The notes under the pieces are model-generated. The model did no database searches, was not told the origin of the DNA, and saw nothing but the letters and a program-made list of their open reading frames with translations. A stretch of 64,000 nt of DNA from Ceriagrion tenellum (taxonomy: Eukaryota; Arthropoda; Insecta; Odonata; Coenagrionidae), in NCBI GenBank assembly GCA_963169105.1, contig OY720639.1:88828593-88892592 (forward strand). The letters run 5' to 3'. Position 1 is the stretch's first letter. Each line of letters begins with the position of its first letter. Positions 1 through 10,980 of the stretch are shown here, piece by piece. The position numbers were made by a program, and so were the translations under genes.

Positions 1-1580
1 TTCACTATCGTCCGGATCTGTGGCTGTGGATACCGGTCCGTTCTTCTAGATCAGCGCCGTCAATACCATCTGCTGAGACTGCTGCATCTCAGTTCGGGTA
101 GCGTGTAAATGCTGGATTCCGGGTTAAGAGCATTTTTACCGTCACTTGGTATCTAACTTGTGACCTCGGACGGGAGTGGAACACGCTACCATTTGATACC
201 TCGGCCCCTAAGCAACCGTTAAGAGATATGTGTCTCAAAGAACTAGGTTAATTATGTATATTTTCTCTAATTTCATCAAACGTAAGCCTGGATTTCTCTT
301 GTCGGCAACACCTTCCTGTGGTGGTTATGAGTTTTTTGAAAATATACGTCATTTTCTTTTAATGTGACCATGAATTTTGATTAAAATTGATTGAGCCTGA
401 AACTACTACATATTTTCATCCTTAGAAGTTGATTCCATTTGTTAGTTCGATGGGCAAGCTCATATTTCTATTGCGTCAGGGGTCGATAATGGTTGCTATG
501 TGGAGCCACTATATGTTTAATAAACAATATCAATCAACAGACCATTTTTACGGTTTTTAGCTTAAAAAACGTCTCACTGGCAGCCTTAACCTGGCTGATA
601 GCGCAGCAGTCTGAGCAACCTGTCATGGGTTATAATCACTCCTTGGTCACGGATGTTGAGTTTGTCTTAAGGGCTAACACCTTGGATTTCTTTTGGATTT
701 TGATCTACTTGTCTTCGCCAGCAGACGGTTTGAAATACTCGCAGTTCTCATTCACATTGTCCCGTACATGTCTTATGGTACTCTCACATGTGATAAGGTA
801 TTTGATCTCTTAAAGGAGCCTGGTAAATAGACTGGTATTATATTTTACTGAATGATGTGTCCAATATAGATTTTTATTTTGGGATAAAATGTTGATATAG
901 TAGCGGAATCGTATTTCACGATAACGTCCAATTTATTTATAGGGGTATTGTATTTCGTTGAATCGTCGGATCTTTCACGCTTGATATCAGACTTTCAAAA
1001 TCGTCATGGAGCCAGTTCGTACCTATAGTATTTACTTGCGTGTGGATCCATGCCTCCAAAACCTTGCACATTCACACCTGAGTGAACCAATTCAATTAAT
1101 GGGTGGAATTATATTTCCTTTCACATGAAAAATATGAAATTTTTCCCCAATCAAGTCTACTTGGTCTTTCCACCTGGTTAGGAATTTGCTGAACGACGTT
1201 TCGACGTCTTCCTGATAGATAAATATCGAAAAAAATACTTAACCTGATGAAAAGCCCACAAAATCTTCATTGATATTATATGCCGGGAAATAAACAAATC
1301 ATTTTTCCCTAAACATCTAAGTATTTTTTTAAAAAACGTCAGTTGTCCGCATTAATTCTTCCTCATCTCTACATTAAAATGACGAAGCTGTCGCGTTGAT
1401 ATTATGCTAACTTAATTTTCGAGTTTGGTACACTGCATCAGACAAGTTGATTGGCATGAGGGTTAACGATGTGAGAGCAGCTGTATCCTAACCGAAAAAA
1501 TGTTAAACTAGGTATTTTGGATCCTCGAGATTGGTGTCTAGATACCATCTTTCGGTCGCCGTTAATGATGCGCCGACGCT
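1..1580. other. No recognisable gene
   Basis: AT-rich sequence with only short chance reading frames. The longest, about 106 codons at 493-813, has no recognisable domain. No RNA gene or element was recognised here. Confidence 0.5.
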
Positions 1581-1587
1581 TTGATAA

Positions 1588-1712
1588 TGACAAATTTCAA
1601 GCTATCCGGGACTAGCCACGGAGTTCCACTTTTATTCGCACATTTGTGCATTGACGGTGACTCCGTAAAAGTGAAACTCCGTGGCCAGTCCCGGATAGCT
1701 TGAAATTTGTCA
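1588..1712. repeat. Palindromic MITE-like hairpin
   Basis: Two inverted arms of about 48 bp (1588-1635 and about 1665-1712) are nearly identical and are separated by a loop of about 30 bp. The arms start with TGACAAATTTCAAGC and end with its complement. Such a structure is typical of a foldback or non-autonomous DNA element. No coding capacity and no clear target-site duplication were found, so the superfamily is unassigned. Confidence 0.7.
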
Positions 1713-1867
1713 AATAAGAGTGAACGCCTCTCTGTGTTCAAAGTACGATCTTTCCTCGTGGGCAGTGGCGCTAAGCGCTCAGTTGCGACTGATTGTTACA
1801 TTGTATGTCCGGCAGTCGAGAACATCTAGTCCCGTAAAGGTCACAAAAATCCACAGGGGAAGAGGTC

Positions 1868-1940
1868 GCCTCGGTAGCTTAACTGGCTAAAACACTCGGC
1901 CGGAAATCGAGGGATCCGGGTTCGAATCCTGGTCAAGGCG
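1868..1940 (+). repeat. tRNA-derived SINE head (or tRNA pseudogene)
   Basis: A tRNA-like cloverleaf can be drawn. The acceptor GCCTCGG pairs with TCAAGGC at 6 of 7 positions, a box A reads TAGCTTAACTGG, the anticodon stem is CTCGG/TCGAG and box B is GGTTCGAATCC. Position 33 is C rather than the near-universal T, and the anticodon would be GGA. A related copy at 45385-45456 shares the anticodon-loop sequence CCGGAAA and an AATGATTTTTTC-like tail. A dispersed SINE is therefore more likely than a working tRNA gene. The A and B boxes would act as an internal RNA polymerase III promoter. Confidence 0.7.
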
Positions 1941-4070
1941 GATGATTTTTTCTCTGTGGAAATTCGCAAACGCTTTGATAATGAACAAGGCGAAGGAGCT
2001 GCGTAGAGCAACCGTTGTGACAGCAAATCCTTCCAGAGAGGGTGTGAAAGGAAATTATGCGCCATAAATATCGTTCCGTTTCATAACGATCGTCCTTTCT
2101 GCAATCGTCGCGATAACGTTTGCGAGCTGCAGCATTCGAGAGATCGTGCTGATGCAATCGAAGTGCACGCAGGGGAGGAACCCAGTGTGGGAGAGAGGTT
2201 ATGATAACCGTCCGGTATGAGATGAGAGGGAAGACGAAGCCTGTATAATCGAAATGTGGGGCTTTGAGAATTTAATTATTCGATGTACACACACGTATGA
2301 TGATTGCCGATTGATCGCGACGTGTTTGTTTTTCTTTTTTTCCCCCACTGCCCAGAAATTTGATCCGAAATGAAAAGGGGTCATGGACATAAGGGGTTTA
2401 AAAGTAAAAAAAAAAAAGATAGACACGTGTGCGGGAGCGAACGAACGAGCGAGCGATTGATCTCATTCTTTGCGCTTTCTATTATACCCTATCCGTGGTC
2501 AAATAGAAAAAAAAACAAAAGAAGAGCGGTCATTTCCTCTCTTTTTTCTCTCGTCTATCCTTCCGGGCGCTTTTAGCCCTGCAAAAAGGGTGGGTGGGTT
2601 GGTGGTGGCATTCCACTTCCTGCGCCATTTAACTCATTCATTTTACCCGCCCGGCTCACACCGAACGACGCCCGCCCGCCACGTTTGTTCTGGCGCTCAT
2701 CTTTTTTTTTTTTACCTCCCGGCCGTCTTCTCTTTTCAATCTTTTTTTTTTTGCCTTCGATCTTTTCGTGAGGCAACATTACGGTCTAGTTATTCTTTCT
2801 CTCCTTCCTTTACCATTAACCCTTCCGCCTTCCCTTTCGTTCATTGCGTCTTTCATTCCTTTCGAAGCCCACCTCGGTGATGGTGGCTGGATCGGTGAAG
2901 GTAATCTTGGGACATTTGAGTGTACAATTAAATATTATTTCGAGTTATTCAAAAGTAATTCGCGGGTCTCCCTTCTACCTATTGTCACCGTCAAAATAGT
3001 ATAGACCTGGACATTAGCATGAACACTGAGCTTGATTAATGGACCATATTGTATATCTTTGGAAAGAACATTTATTTACCTTGAAAAATGAAATATATTT
3101 TAGAGCGATCTCATTCGCTTTCTTGACGTTAGTATTAAGAAAACGAATTAAAACGCGGTAAAATCGCCCAACTTCACGAATTGGTCGTGTTTACAACATT
3201 TTGGAACAACATTGGAAGATTATAGAACAGCAAAATTTAGAAAAAATCGCTCTCGCTTATTTTTTCTACATTTTACTAAAGAGTTAGTGTTTAATTTACA
3301 GCTCTCTCGCACAAAACGTGTTGGCTCCAATCGATTTATTTGTTATTCGCATACAATTAATTGATCAACGATGGCCGGATGTTGAAAAGATGATGACGGC
3401 TTCATGATTATATACTCTACTTTTGATAAAAGTTTTGCTTTTCTTCAATTATCCATTGTTCCACTGGTTCCAACTGGTTTACCACATCATTTTATTCACC
3501 CCTCATAAATAAGAGGAAACAAAAGAAGAAGTAATTGTTAGAGTATCTGCTGCATGATAGCGCTTTTTTGGCCCGATATACTTTGGTTCGCGTATAAACT
3601 GGAAGTAATTGGTAAGTAGAGCGGTGCCCTAAAAGTAACGATACGTTTCGAGATATCACTCCACTCGCTACTACCATAGAAGTCAACTTCCGGGAGTAAA
3701 GCCACCATCATATTGAACTGTCGATAAATCTCCATCAAACCATACGTCGATAACGTCAACGCTGAGGTGTATCGGCACCTCGTCCACTTTTCCGCGATGT
3801 CTGCACACATCTGCACTTCCATCCGTCGAAATGTCGCCGTATCTTCTACACTTCTGTTCTATCGAATCATCGATATATCGACGACGTGTCTGTTATGTTT
3901 GCATTGGTGAGCGCCGATTAAAATTTCAGTACCGTCTCAGTTACCGAGCTTCACTCGGCACACTGTAAATATAATTCTTTATGTATCAAGAACTGACGAG
4001 GAAAACCAGCACGTGATTAAGATACTTTCATTATTTCGTTATCAACGCTGGTATCATAATTAGAGTTGTT
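1941..4070. other. Unannotated; GC/pyrimidine-rich island inside
   Basis: No gene is recognised. Between about 2450 and 2900 the sequence becomes richer in C, T and CpG, with homopolymer T runs. Open frames appear there on both strands, as expected of low-complexity DNA. The island could be regulatory or an untranslated exon, but no coding signal supports this. The remainder, including a 94-codon minus-strand frame at 3538-3822, shows no known domain. Confidence 0.4.
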
Positions 4071-4072
4071 TA

Positions 4073-4470
4073 CTTAACAGCCCGTTGCCATAATAGTCTT
4101 GTTGTGATATATTGTTGAAATTGGAGAAAAATTTACAATTTTGTCATTGAAAACGTAATTTTAAGTGAAAATGATGAGTATAACAAAATCGATTGCAAAT
4201 ATGTAAATACTTCATTCTTTTTACCATCCTATAGTAAAGTGTATGCCTTATATCTTGATTGCTAACAATTTAAAAAAGCAAAAAAATAAATGTTTACATT
4301 GATTCCGAGTGTTACAGGAGCCCATTTTGGGGTCCTAGGGGCATTTGCAGCCCTGAGGCCTGTAGTTTAATGGATTTGTCGTACCTGAGGACCTCCATGT
4401 GCCGACTTTCAGGAGGATCGGTTTGGTAGTATTCGAGAAAATATGTCCGTACCTATATAAATATAAACAT
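4073..4470 (+). repeat. Interspersed repeat, copy 1 (unclassified)
   Basis: The part from about 4073 to 4345 is repeated in the window, split between 5085-5153 and 6397-6585. Shared blocks include CAGCCCGTTGCCA, a segment around TTGTTGAAATTGGAGAAAAA, and a downstream block around TATATCTTGATTGCTA. The 3' part (4345-4470) resembles a retrotransposon 3' untranslated tail. No coding remnant was recognised, so the family is not named. Confidence 0.6.
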
Positions 4471-4493
4471 GTATACAAGAATTCCTCGTTTAA

Positions 4494-5043
4494 GGTAGTT
4501 TGAGCGAAATATCACTTTACTTAGAAATCAATAAATTTGGTCTCCTTTTAAAGAACAATATCCCACCCTTCCAATCAAACAAAAAATCCAGCCCCTTACC
4601 ACACTACTTTCCGAGATATTTGACTAAAAATACCAGCCCTTTTACATGGCAAATGGTACGTGAATCCACCCCAGAGAGAGCTTAAAAAAATGAGAAATTT
4701 CTAACACCTAAATCTCATCCAAAAATTTACAGTGTGTAGTTTGTATGTTTTTTAATATATTTTTGAAAATTAGTCATATTTTCAACGCCGTAAGTTCTTC
4801 GGGATCACAAAAAAATTCTGTTTTGAAGGAGTTTCAAACGTTCCTCGCGAAAAAATTGAGCCAAGTAAAAGACTTATTTAGATATTTTCATATAATTCCT
4901 TACATTTTTCTCACATTTAACTATGTTATTGCACCATTTATAATGGAATATTTAATTCATTTGTCCAACAGCTTTTGAAATTAAAACGTGTTATTCGAAT
5001 ATGGTGACTAATATGACTAGGGAACCATCTCGCTTAAACTACC
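4494..5043 (+). mobile_element. TTAA-flanked MITE, copy 1 (piggyBac-type)
   Basis: The element starts GGTAGTTTGAGCGAAATATC directly after TTAA (4490-4493) and ends with an inverted version of the same terminus at 5043. Three more copies lie at 36000-36547, 40160-40716 and 58967-59518, all about 550 bp. Two of the four are flanked by TTAA on both sides, the target-site signature of piggyBac-like elements (some Sola elements use TTAA too). It has no transposase frame, so it is non-autonomous. The 3' flank here has lost TTAA. Confidence 0.75.
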
Positions 5044-5084
5044 ATGATAGTATAAGATAACGCACGGGCTCGCCCCAACCGTTT

Positions 5085-5153
5085 ACTTGACAGCCCGTTG
5101 CCAGAATAGTTTCGTTGAGATATATTGTTGAAATTGGAGAAAAAGTTACAACT
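5085..5153 (+). repeat. Interspersed repeat, copy 2, 5' part
   Basis: Matches copy 1 from CAGCCCGTTGCCA through GTTGAAATTGGAGAAAAA. The match then stops near 5153 and resumes at about 6397, so roughly 1.24 kb has been inserted into this older copy. Confidence 0.65.
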
Positions 5154-5467
5154 TTCTTTTATTTTACAAAAGTATGAATTCAATCCAAATAGCTTACATA
5201 GAAAAAAGTTATAAAATATAGGAAAATTTAAAAATAAGAACATTGTTAAAAAATAAAAACATTTTAAAAAATATAAAAATATTTTTATAACATTAAAGGA
5301 AAATACTTGGAGTCCTCCGGAGCCTGTTAACGGCTCATCAGAAGGTTCTCCCAGTATTACTCTGCATTGCAAATCAACTATACACCGTACAGTGTTAAAA
5401 AGTTTTTTTTTCCATTTTCCATACATGAACATAGATGATATACAGAATATTTTATTTGAAGCCTTAA

Positions 5468-5623
5468 TTACAAACAATATTTATTCCATAACCATTGGTC
5501 CACTTTTCTCTTAACCTCACCTGTTGCATTTACATTCAGTAGATCAATTGGCAGTCTATTAAAAATATTTGGAAAAATGCTATTAAGTCTATTTCCTCCG
5601 TAATTATCAAAGCGTAAATGGTA
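5468..5623 (-). pseudogene. LINE reverse transcriptase C-terminus (fragment)
   Basis: On the minus strand about 51 codons are open and end at a stop at 5468-5470. The peptide contains YHLRFDNYGGNRLNS, then FNRLPIDLLN, and ends in WLWNKYCL. This is the pattern of the extreme C-terminus of non-LTR retrotransposon polyproteins: an R/N-rich stretch, then a phenylalanine, N-x-L-P motif, then a tryptophan near the stop. The upstream domains are absent. It lies inside the DNA inserted into the repeat at 5085/6397. Confidence 0.6.
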
Positions 5624-5924
5624 CACAATATCTTATAGTAGTTATTGTTTTCTTATTACGTTCATTGAATTTGATGTTTTTATATTTACCACAATAATAG
5701 TTTTCAACTATTAAAATGTATCCCTGTAGGTCTTCTAGCGGCAAGATTTCGAGTGAAACATATATTTGTTACTGGTGTGACCCTACACAGTTAAGCCATA
5801 TCTTAGTACAGATTCCACAAGGGCAAAATATAATTTTTTTACAATGAACTGGTACCCAATCCTTAATGTGATACATCTGATGTGTTTCTTAAAAACTGCT
5901 ACTTATTTGTTTTGTCGCTGCTCT

Positions 5925-6396
5925 GCTAAAAACTTTCTTAGAAGTTTTCCTGTAGATCGTAAGGAATTCTACAGAAATTGACTCTTTTTCTTCAGAACTA
6001 GCTCCTTTTCTAAGGACCTGTACGGAACATTAGAGCCTGACTCTACAGAACGTATGTTCTGTTGAGTTATTTTCTGCAGAGCAAAATAACTCCTTACAAG
6101 CTGTTCTGTAGAATTTCAGCAACTGTAAGGAGATGTGTGAGGTTTCCTTGAGCTTGTAAGGAGTTATCCACAGCGTCAAAGGGCTTCTGTAGAACGGCGT
6201 CGGGAATTCTGCAGAATGTCGTAAGGAATTTTGCAGAACGTTCTAAGGTATTCTGCAGATCATCCTAAGGTATTCTGCAGAATGTCGGAGAGAATTCCGT
6301 AAAATGGCGTTTCAATACTTTAAGAAACATCTGCAGAACTTTTTAGGAAATTATGTAAAGTATTTATCAGGAAACCTACAGAATTTTTTTAGCAGG
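5925..6396. mobile_element. Foldback-like element with internal CTGCAGAA repeats
   Basis: The left end, CTGCTAAAAACTTTCTT, is loosely matched by the inverted right end (TTTTTTAGCAGGG). Between them TTCTGCAGAA or its variants recur about every 20-30 bp, interleaved with GTAAGGAATT-like spacers, giving a degenerate minisatellite. It is probably a non-autonomous DNA element with subterminal repeats, which are often transposase-binding sites. The superfamily is not assigned. Confidence 0.5.
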
Positions 6397-6585
6397 GTGA
6401 AAACATAGTTTTAAGTGAAGACGATGTGTGTAACAAAGTCGATTGCATGAAATAAATACTTCATCCTTTTTACCATCCGATAGTGAAAATGTAGACCCTA
6501 TATCTTGATTGCTAGTTATTTAAAAAAGCAAAAAAACTAAACCATTACATTGTATCCGAGTAAAATAGGGGCCATTTTGGGACAC
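6397..6585 (+). repeat. Interspersed repeat, copy 2, 3' part
   Basis: Continues the copy broken at 5153. It matches copy 1 through TATATCTTGATTGCTA and the following A-rich stretch, and ends near GGGGCCATTTTGGG. Confidence 0.6.
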
Positions 6586-6589
6586 TCTT

Positions 6590-6992
6590 TTACTGCTGTC
6601 CGACCCTCCGCTCTGTCGAGCGCCCTTCCACACCTCTTTCTCTCTGATCTATCTCCGTGTTTCTCCTCTTACCACTCTTTCGCCCGTCCCTCAACCTCCG
6701 GACACCCTCCATTCTCCCGTCAAGTCTTTGTATACATGCAGCCTCACCCCGCTCTACCCTCCCCCTTGCCGTAGTATACAACCTACCTACTTCCCTTTCC
6801 GCTTGCTCTCCTTTGAGGTTTCGTATTTGCGTCCGAACGTCACACAATTCCCCTACCTTCAGCATCTCAACTCCCTCACGGTTACGCAGGGAACGGGGGG
6901 GGGGAGGGGGGGGAAATGTTGCCTCGTCCGTTTGATGCTTTACAGTGTCTCGATTTACCCGAATTGGCTACGGTTGTTCTCTCTTCCTCCCC

Positions 6993-7038
<46 letters not shown>

Positions 7039-7200
7039 AATCAAGAGATTATTTTTGGAATTGTGTGTGCATACGTACTTACAAATTGGCGGACGGTCGT
7101 GCGAGGAAGGATCCCGGCACCTCTGGGGCTTGCCCCGGTTTCGAGTGAGTGAGCCGTAATTTGTATATACGTGTGCGAACTCAGTTTGCCAACAGATTTC
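6590..7200. other. CT-rich, GC-rich island without recognised gene
   Basis: Pyrimidine-rich sequence gives overlapping open frames on both strands (up to 143 codons). All run through low-complexity DNA and the CT microsatellite, so they are not called. It could be regulatory or part of an untranslated exon. Confidence 0.4.
6996..7035 (+). repeat. (CT)n microsatellite
   Basis: About 40 bp of uninterrupted CT dinucleotides. Confidence 0.98.
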
Positions 7201-8285
7201 TCCCCCTCTCCATCTCTGACTGAATGAATGTCCGCTTACTTCAGTGTTTGCAGTTTCACGTGAATAATTACGGAGGCAGAGGAGATGGAAATTTTCTTCG
7301 TAGTCAGGTAGGTTCAGGAGAAATCGAGATAGCGCGTTGTGTTCTTCCGTCATCCTTTTCGAATGGATGCTGCCTCAAGTTTCAATGCATTAAACATCGT
7401 GCGTGATACCGTGGGCGCATCCGTCCTAGGCGCCTAGCTTCCCTTGTTTAGTTCTTGTGAGCTGGGAACATCTTTCGATGTCTGTAGGGCGATGTGAGCG
7501 ATCAAGCGTTGAGATCGTGTTAGGATTCGCTGCCCTGGTTTGGACTCATTTACTGGAAAATTCAGACCTTCACGAAACGATACAAATACTTTTTTCCCGC
7601 TGAATACGCGTTCGTAAATATTCTCGGAAACGCAGGCTGCGTCACTCAGCTGTCCACACTGCGAATACCGGAAGGCACACGGGCCCATAATGTTAAACGC
7701 TTCGACAACCTCAGATCTCTCGTCTCTTTTGTCCGTGACCCCTTGGTTCCGGAAGCAGGCCACTCGCCCGTAACTGCGGCACAGAGGATTCTTTTCCACA
7801 TGAATGCGTTTTAAAAGTGTCGCCGCGATTTAAAATTCAAGGCTCGAAATTTAAGGTATGCGTTGGGCATTCCCCCAAGCAAAACCCCCCAAAAGGCGGT
7901 TAACTTTTCCTGCAGTTATCGTACATACTGCTGAATTTTCTAGGTATGACGTGCGGGAATTCGTCTTGAAAAAAACCCTAACTTTCGTAAATTTATGTGA
8001 AGATTTGAAGCAAAAGTTGGTGGAGAGTTTCAAACGTGCAGTGTAGCTTTATGGTGCAGAAATATGGATATCGTAAGGCGATTTACTCAAGGCACTCAGT
8101 TGCGCATTTAAGTGCACAAAAACTTGCCGGAACGAGAACGCTGAATTGGAGCAGGGGACATTTTACTCGCGTATTTTATTCATACCTTCGCACTCTCGTC
8201 CTATCAATTTCCCTGCTTTACACGACGCAGTTTTCATTGTCCATCCATCCACGCATCATATTGTGCAGTGAAGTGCGACTTGTAT
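7200..8285. other. No recognisable gene
   Basis: A 121-codon minus-strand frame at 7434-7799 is the longest. It has no domain, signal peptide or obvious compositional support and may be chance. Nothing else was recognised. Confidence 0.4.
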
Positions 8286-8289
8286 ATGC

Positions 8290-8470
8290 ACCTCGAAAAA
8301 AGAGGACGGGAGTATACTGCATGCGTTTGAAATGTGGATGAGGAAGAGTCCGGGGAAACTACGGTTGACTGAAAGGAAGACATATAGTGAAGTTCTTGAT
8401 ATGGTGAGTGTGTAGGGGAAAGTTCTGGAGGAGATTAGGAGAAGGCATAGTAGGCGTAGGGGGTTGTATA
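8290..8470 (+). pseudogene. LINE reverse transcriptase fragment
   Basis: The translation includes EAFEMWMRKSPGKLRLTERK, then YSEVLDMV, then EEIRRRHSRR. This follows the post-palm region common to several non-LTR elements (EAFE-x-W ... WT-x-R-x-TNEEVL ... R-RRR). It is truncated at both ends with an in-frame stop. Related fragments lie at 24590-25235 and 51690-51950. Confidence 0.55.
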
Positions 8471-8719
8471 CCTCGGCCGAAAACGTCCTTTTAGTTGTAA
8501 CTTCTACCGCAGCTTAGGAGAGATCTTTGCCTTCCCTTCCATTACCCATCCTGGGCAATAGTGTCACTGATGGCACAGTGGAAAATTCGTTGTAACGGTT
8601 GACGAGAATGTTTTTTGTGACTTTATTATACGTAATTTAAGGATTTTTACTAACAATAAGTGCAAAGAATTCAAGAAATATACGTCGTACGCGTCATAGC
8701 GATCGCCTGATTTTCTACC

Positions 8720-8887
8720 AATTCACGTTTCTTCCGTGGTCGATATAGTTATTAATAGCAAAAATCCTAACGTCCCCCGGTTTTCAATGTCTCTCGCCCG
8801 ATCCGTGCGATGATTCGGGAGAAATTCATAGTCGGTCTCTTCGGAGAAAAGACTTTGTGAACGAAAAATTCGAAACGAAAAACGAAT
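8720..8887 (+). other. Possible ITS1 remnant
   Basis: This stretch directly precedes a 5.8S rRNA start. It has the loose, purine-rich look of an internal transcribed spacer, ending in GAAACGAAAAACGAATC-like sequence. The assignment rests only on adjacency; its left limit is arbitrary. Confidence 0.35.
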
Positions 8888-8911
8888 CCTAAACGGTGGA
8901 TCACTCGGCTC
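8888..8911 (+). pseudogene. 5.8S rRNA 5' end fragment (dispersed rDNA)
   Basis: These 24 bases match the conserved start of animal 5.8S rRNA (CTAAGCGGTGGATCACTCGG and onward) with one difference (A for G). The match ends abruptly after CGGCTC, where 5.8S would continue into its GATGAAGAACGCAGC core. No 18S end is visible upstream and no 28S downstream, so this is a truncated rDNA piece carried to a new site, not an rRNA gene. Confidence 0.8.
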
Positions 8912-9032
8912 ACAACACTTATTGTAAATATTAATCCTTATTCTTGAGCCCTGTGTAAACTGACTTGTTTTAAGTAATGGAAGCCGTAGTATTATTTAAT
9001 GGAAGTAGTAGTATTAGGAGCCGTAATATTAA

Positions 9033-9629
9033 GGCGACGCATCACACCCGCTCGACAGGTCGGATTTGTGATGATTTCCGACCCCAGATTTTTTGTTAAA
9101 GTCTTACGTCATCAACTTGAAATTTTTATAGTATAAAGAATAGACCTTTGCCAAGGGAGGCTCGTATCTGAAACATGAAAATTTTATTCCGGAGCATAAT
9201 TAAACCATCGGGAAAACGGCAAGATGTAGGGTTTATTTTTTGAAAAACCATTATTATTATTGACATATCTAAAACTAATGGAGATGTATAAATCCCTCCT
9301 CTATCGGAATGCTATGTAACAGTCGTCACGGATGTAAGATATAATCTGTAATTGGTATATTTCGACAAGCTACCTGAATGATTTTCGGCCATGATGTGCT
9401 CGGACGGTGATGCAATTAGTTCAGTCTTCTTTCACAGATCTTATATAAGCGCTGCCTGTACTTACGCGCCGGAGACTTGGCTACAACTTACCGACGACTA
9501 TTGCCTTGTGCGAGAGTTATCCTGGAGTAAGAGACTCCTGACACCAAAACGCCTCGATCGGGTGTGAGTGACGCCATCTTGTGGATTTTCGACTGAACTT
9601 TTCCCTACCAAAGGGTATGATGCGTCCTC
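9033..9629. mobile_element. TTAA-flanked non-autonomous element (second family)
   Basis: TTAA borders both ends (9029-9032 and 9630-9633). The termini are inverted copies: left GGCGACGCATCACACCC, right, read inward, GAGGACGCATCATACCC. The 597-bp length and TTAA duplication point to a piggyBac-type MITE different from the 550-bp family. No transposase frame is present. Confidence 0.75.
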
Positions 9630-9639
9630 TTAAAGCACG

Positions 9640-9930
9640 TGGGTGTCTGTGGAAGAGTTTTCAGCCGGGGCATGCGGTGCCCTTGAGAGAGGTGGATTGT
9701 ATACTGACATGATTTGTCTGTTAATGGGTTGAATGGAGTGAAAAATTCTGACGCCTATATTTTACCCTGCGTGCCTGCCCGTTAGGACATGTGATATCGA
9801 TTGTTAGGATACCTGTCCTGAAGAAGGACGATGATAAAGGAAGGGTATTGATAACGAGGAAAATACTTAATGTGAGATAAACTGAGGTCACAATGTTAGT
9901 TCGGTACACTGCGTTTGAGTTCAATGAAAT
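9640..9930. other. No recognisable gene
   Basis: AT-rich; only a chance minus-strand frame was seen. Confidence 0.4.
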
Positions 9931-9932
9931 GG

Positions 9933-10008
9933 CAGGTAATAAAATAAGTGTGATGGTAAAATTTGGCTGTAACTTTTCCATTAAATACGTATTAAATATA
10001 TAAACTAG
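9933..10008 (+). repeat. Repeat block A, copy 1
   Basis: About 76 bp, including GGTAATAAAATA and TCCATTAAATACGTATT, recur at 10889-10968 with few changes. It is the spacer of the duplicated unit described at 10621-11222. Confidence 0.7.
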
Positions 10009-10290
10009 TTGTTGAGATGGTGTGTGAGGAAAGTAAATACTAGAGCAGGCACTAGGAGGCTGAGTAGGTGGCTGTGGGATGTAATAAGGGGCGAGGGATT
10101 GCTAAAGAATGTGATGGAGGGAAGCATGCTAGACAAGCGGGGAAGAAGAAGAAAGAAAATAGGTTTTATGGACAGAATGAAGAAGGTTAAATCGTATGCC
10201 GAGGCGAAAAAGGATACACTTGAGCGAGATAGGGCCCTGAAAGCGTAGAAAACCGTGAGGAGATTCTCTGACATGCAACAAAACTTACCT
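10009..10290 (+). pseudogene. LINE C-terminal fragment
   Basis: An open frame of 79 codons includes NVMEGSMLDKRGRRRKKIGF, then YAEAKKDTLERDRAL. This matches the C-terminal signature of non-LTR elements of the RTE-like group: EG-x-x-GKR-x-RGR-x-x, a short spacer, then an A-x-x-R-x-x-W/L tail. A close relative lies at 32365-32560. The rest of the element is missing. Confidence 0.6.
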
Positions 10291-10620
10291 TAACCCTCAT
10301 GGACGGAATTATGAAACATCAACATGAAATAACACTGCTATTATTTTAGTTTTTTTGAAGTTCAATTTAAATTTGATTAAAAAAAATATTACGCCATCGT
10401 CAGTGAATAGCGTCAAACATTCATCTATTCGAATTGTTGGACAAACCGCAGAAGGAGACTCCTCTAATCCGTAGCGTTACAATTCCGTCTAGCGCAGCAA
10501 CTAAATGGCAAATCCTCTTATAAATCAGATATTTTAATGGTTATGAAACTTAACAAATTTATCTCGCTCGTCCATAGAGAATAGAAGAACCGGTAGAATA
10601 CTTAATAAATTGTCGACCTC

Positions 10621-10860
10621 AGCTCGGTAAGGGTTGAGATCTCAGAATAATAATCCCAATGGCACATGCAGTCCTCTTATCAGGATAGCATGGAATTCAT
10701 TTTCTCCCCCTGGTTTTATCAGAAAGATCTGGCTCCGATGAAGTATCACGAGATGGGTTTAGCTGCACGTTCTCTGAGCCATCTCTGGCGTAAAAGCCAT
10801 TGCTCTGAAGGCCTTCATTTGAGAATTACACTCAGTTTACGAATTGACACTCAATAAGGT
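10621..10860 (+). repeat. 360-bp duplicated unit, copy 1
   Basis: CTCGGTAAGGGTTGAG begins this unit at 10622 and recurs at 10982, a period of 360 bp. It contains a 63-codon frame (10666-10857) with FSPWFYQKDLA, HLW and GLHLRIT motifs that match the frame in copy 2. The function is unknown. Confidence 0.7.
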
Positions 10861-10888
10861 CACTAGTTGGTGTTCCAAAACATGCAAA

Positions 10889-10968
10889 GGTAATAAAATA
10901 TATGTGTGATGGTGAAGTTTGGCTGTAACTTCTCCATTAAATACGTATTCGATATATAAACTAATATT
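10889..10968 (+). repeat. Repeat block A, copy 2
   Basis: Near-copy of 9933-10008, between the two 360-bp units. Confidence 0.7.
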
Positions 10969-10980
10969 CGAACCTAGCGG

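Noticed and set aside
1868..1940. Functional tRNA gene
   Set aside because: C at position 33, an acceptor mismatch and a related decayed copy at 45385 favour a SINE.
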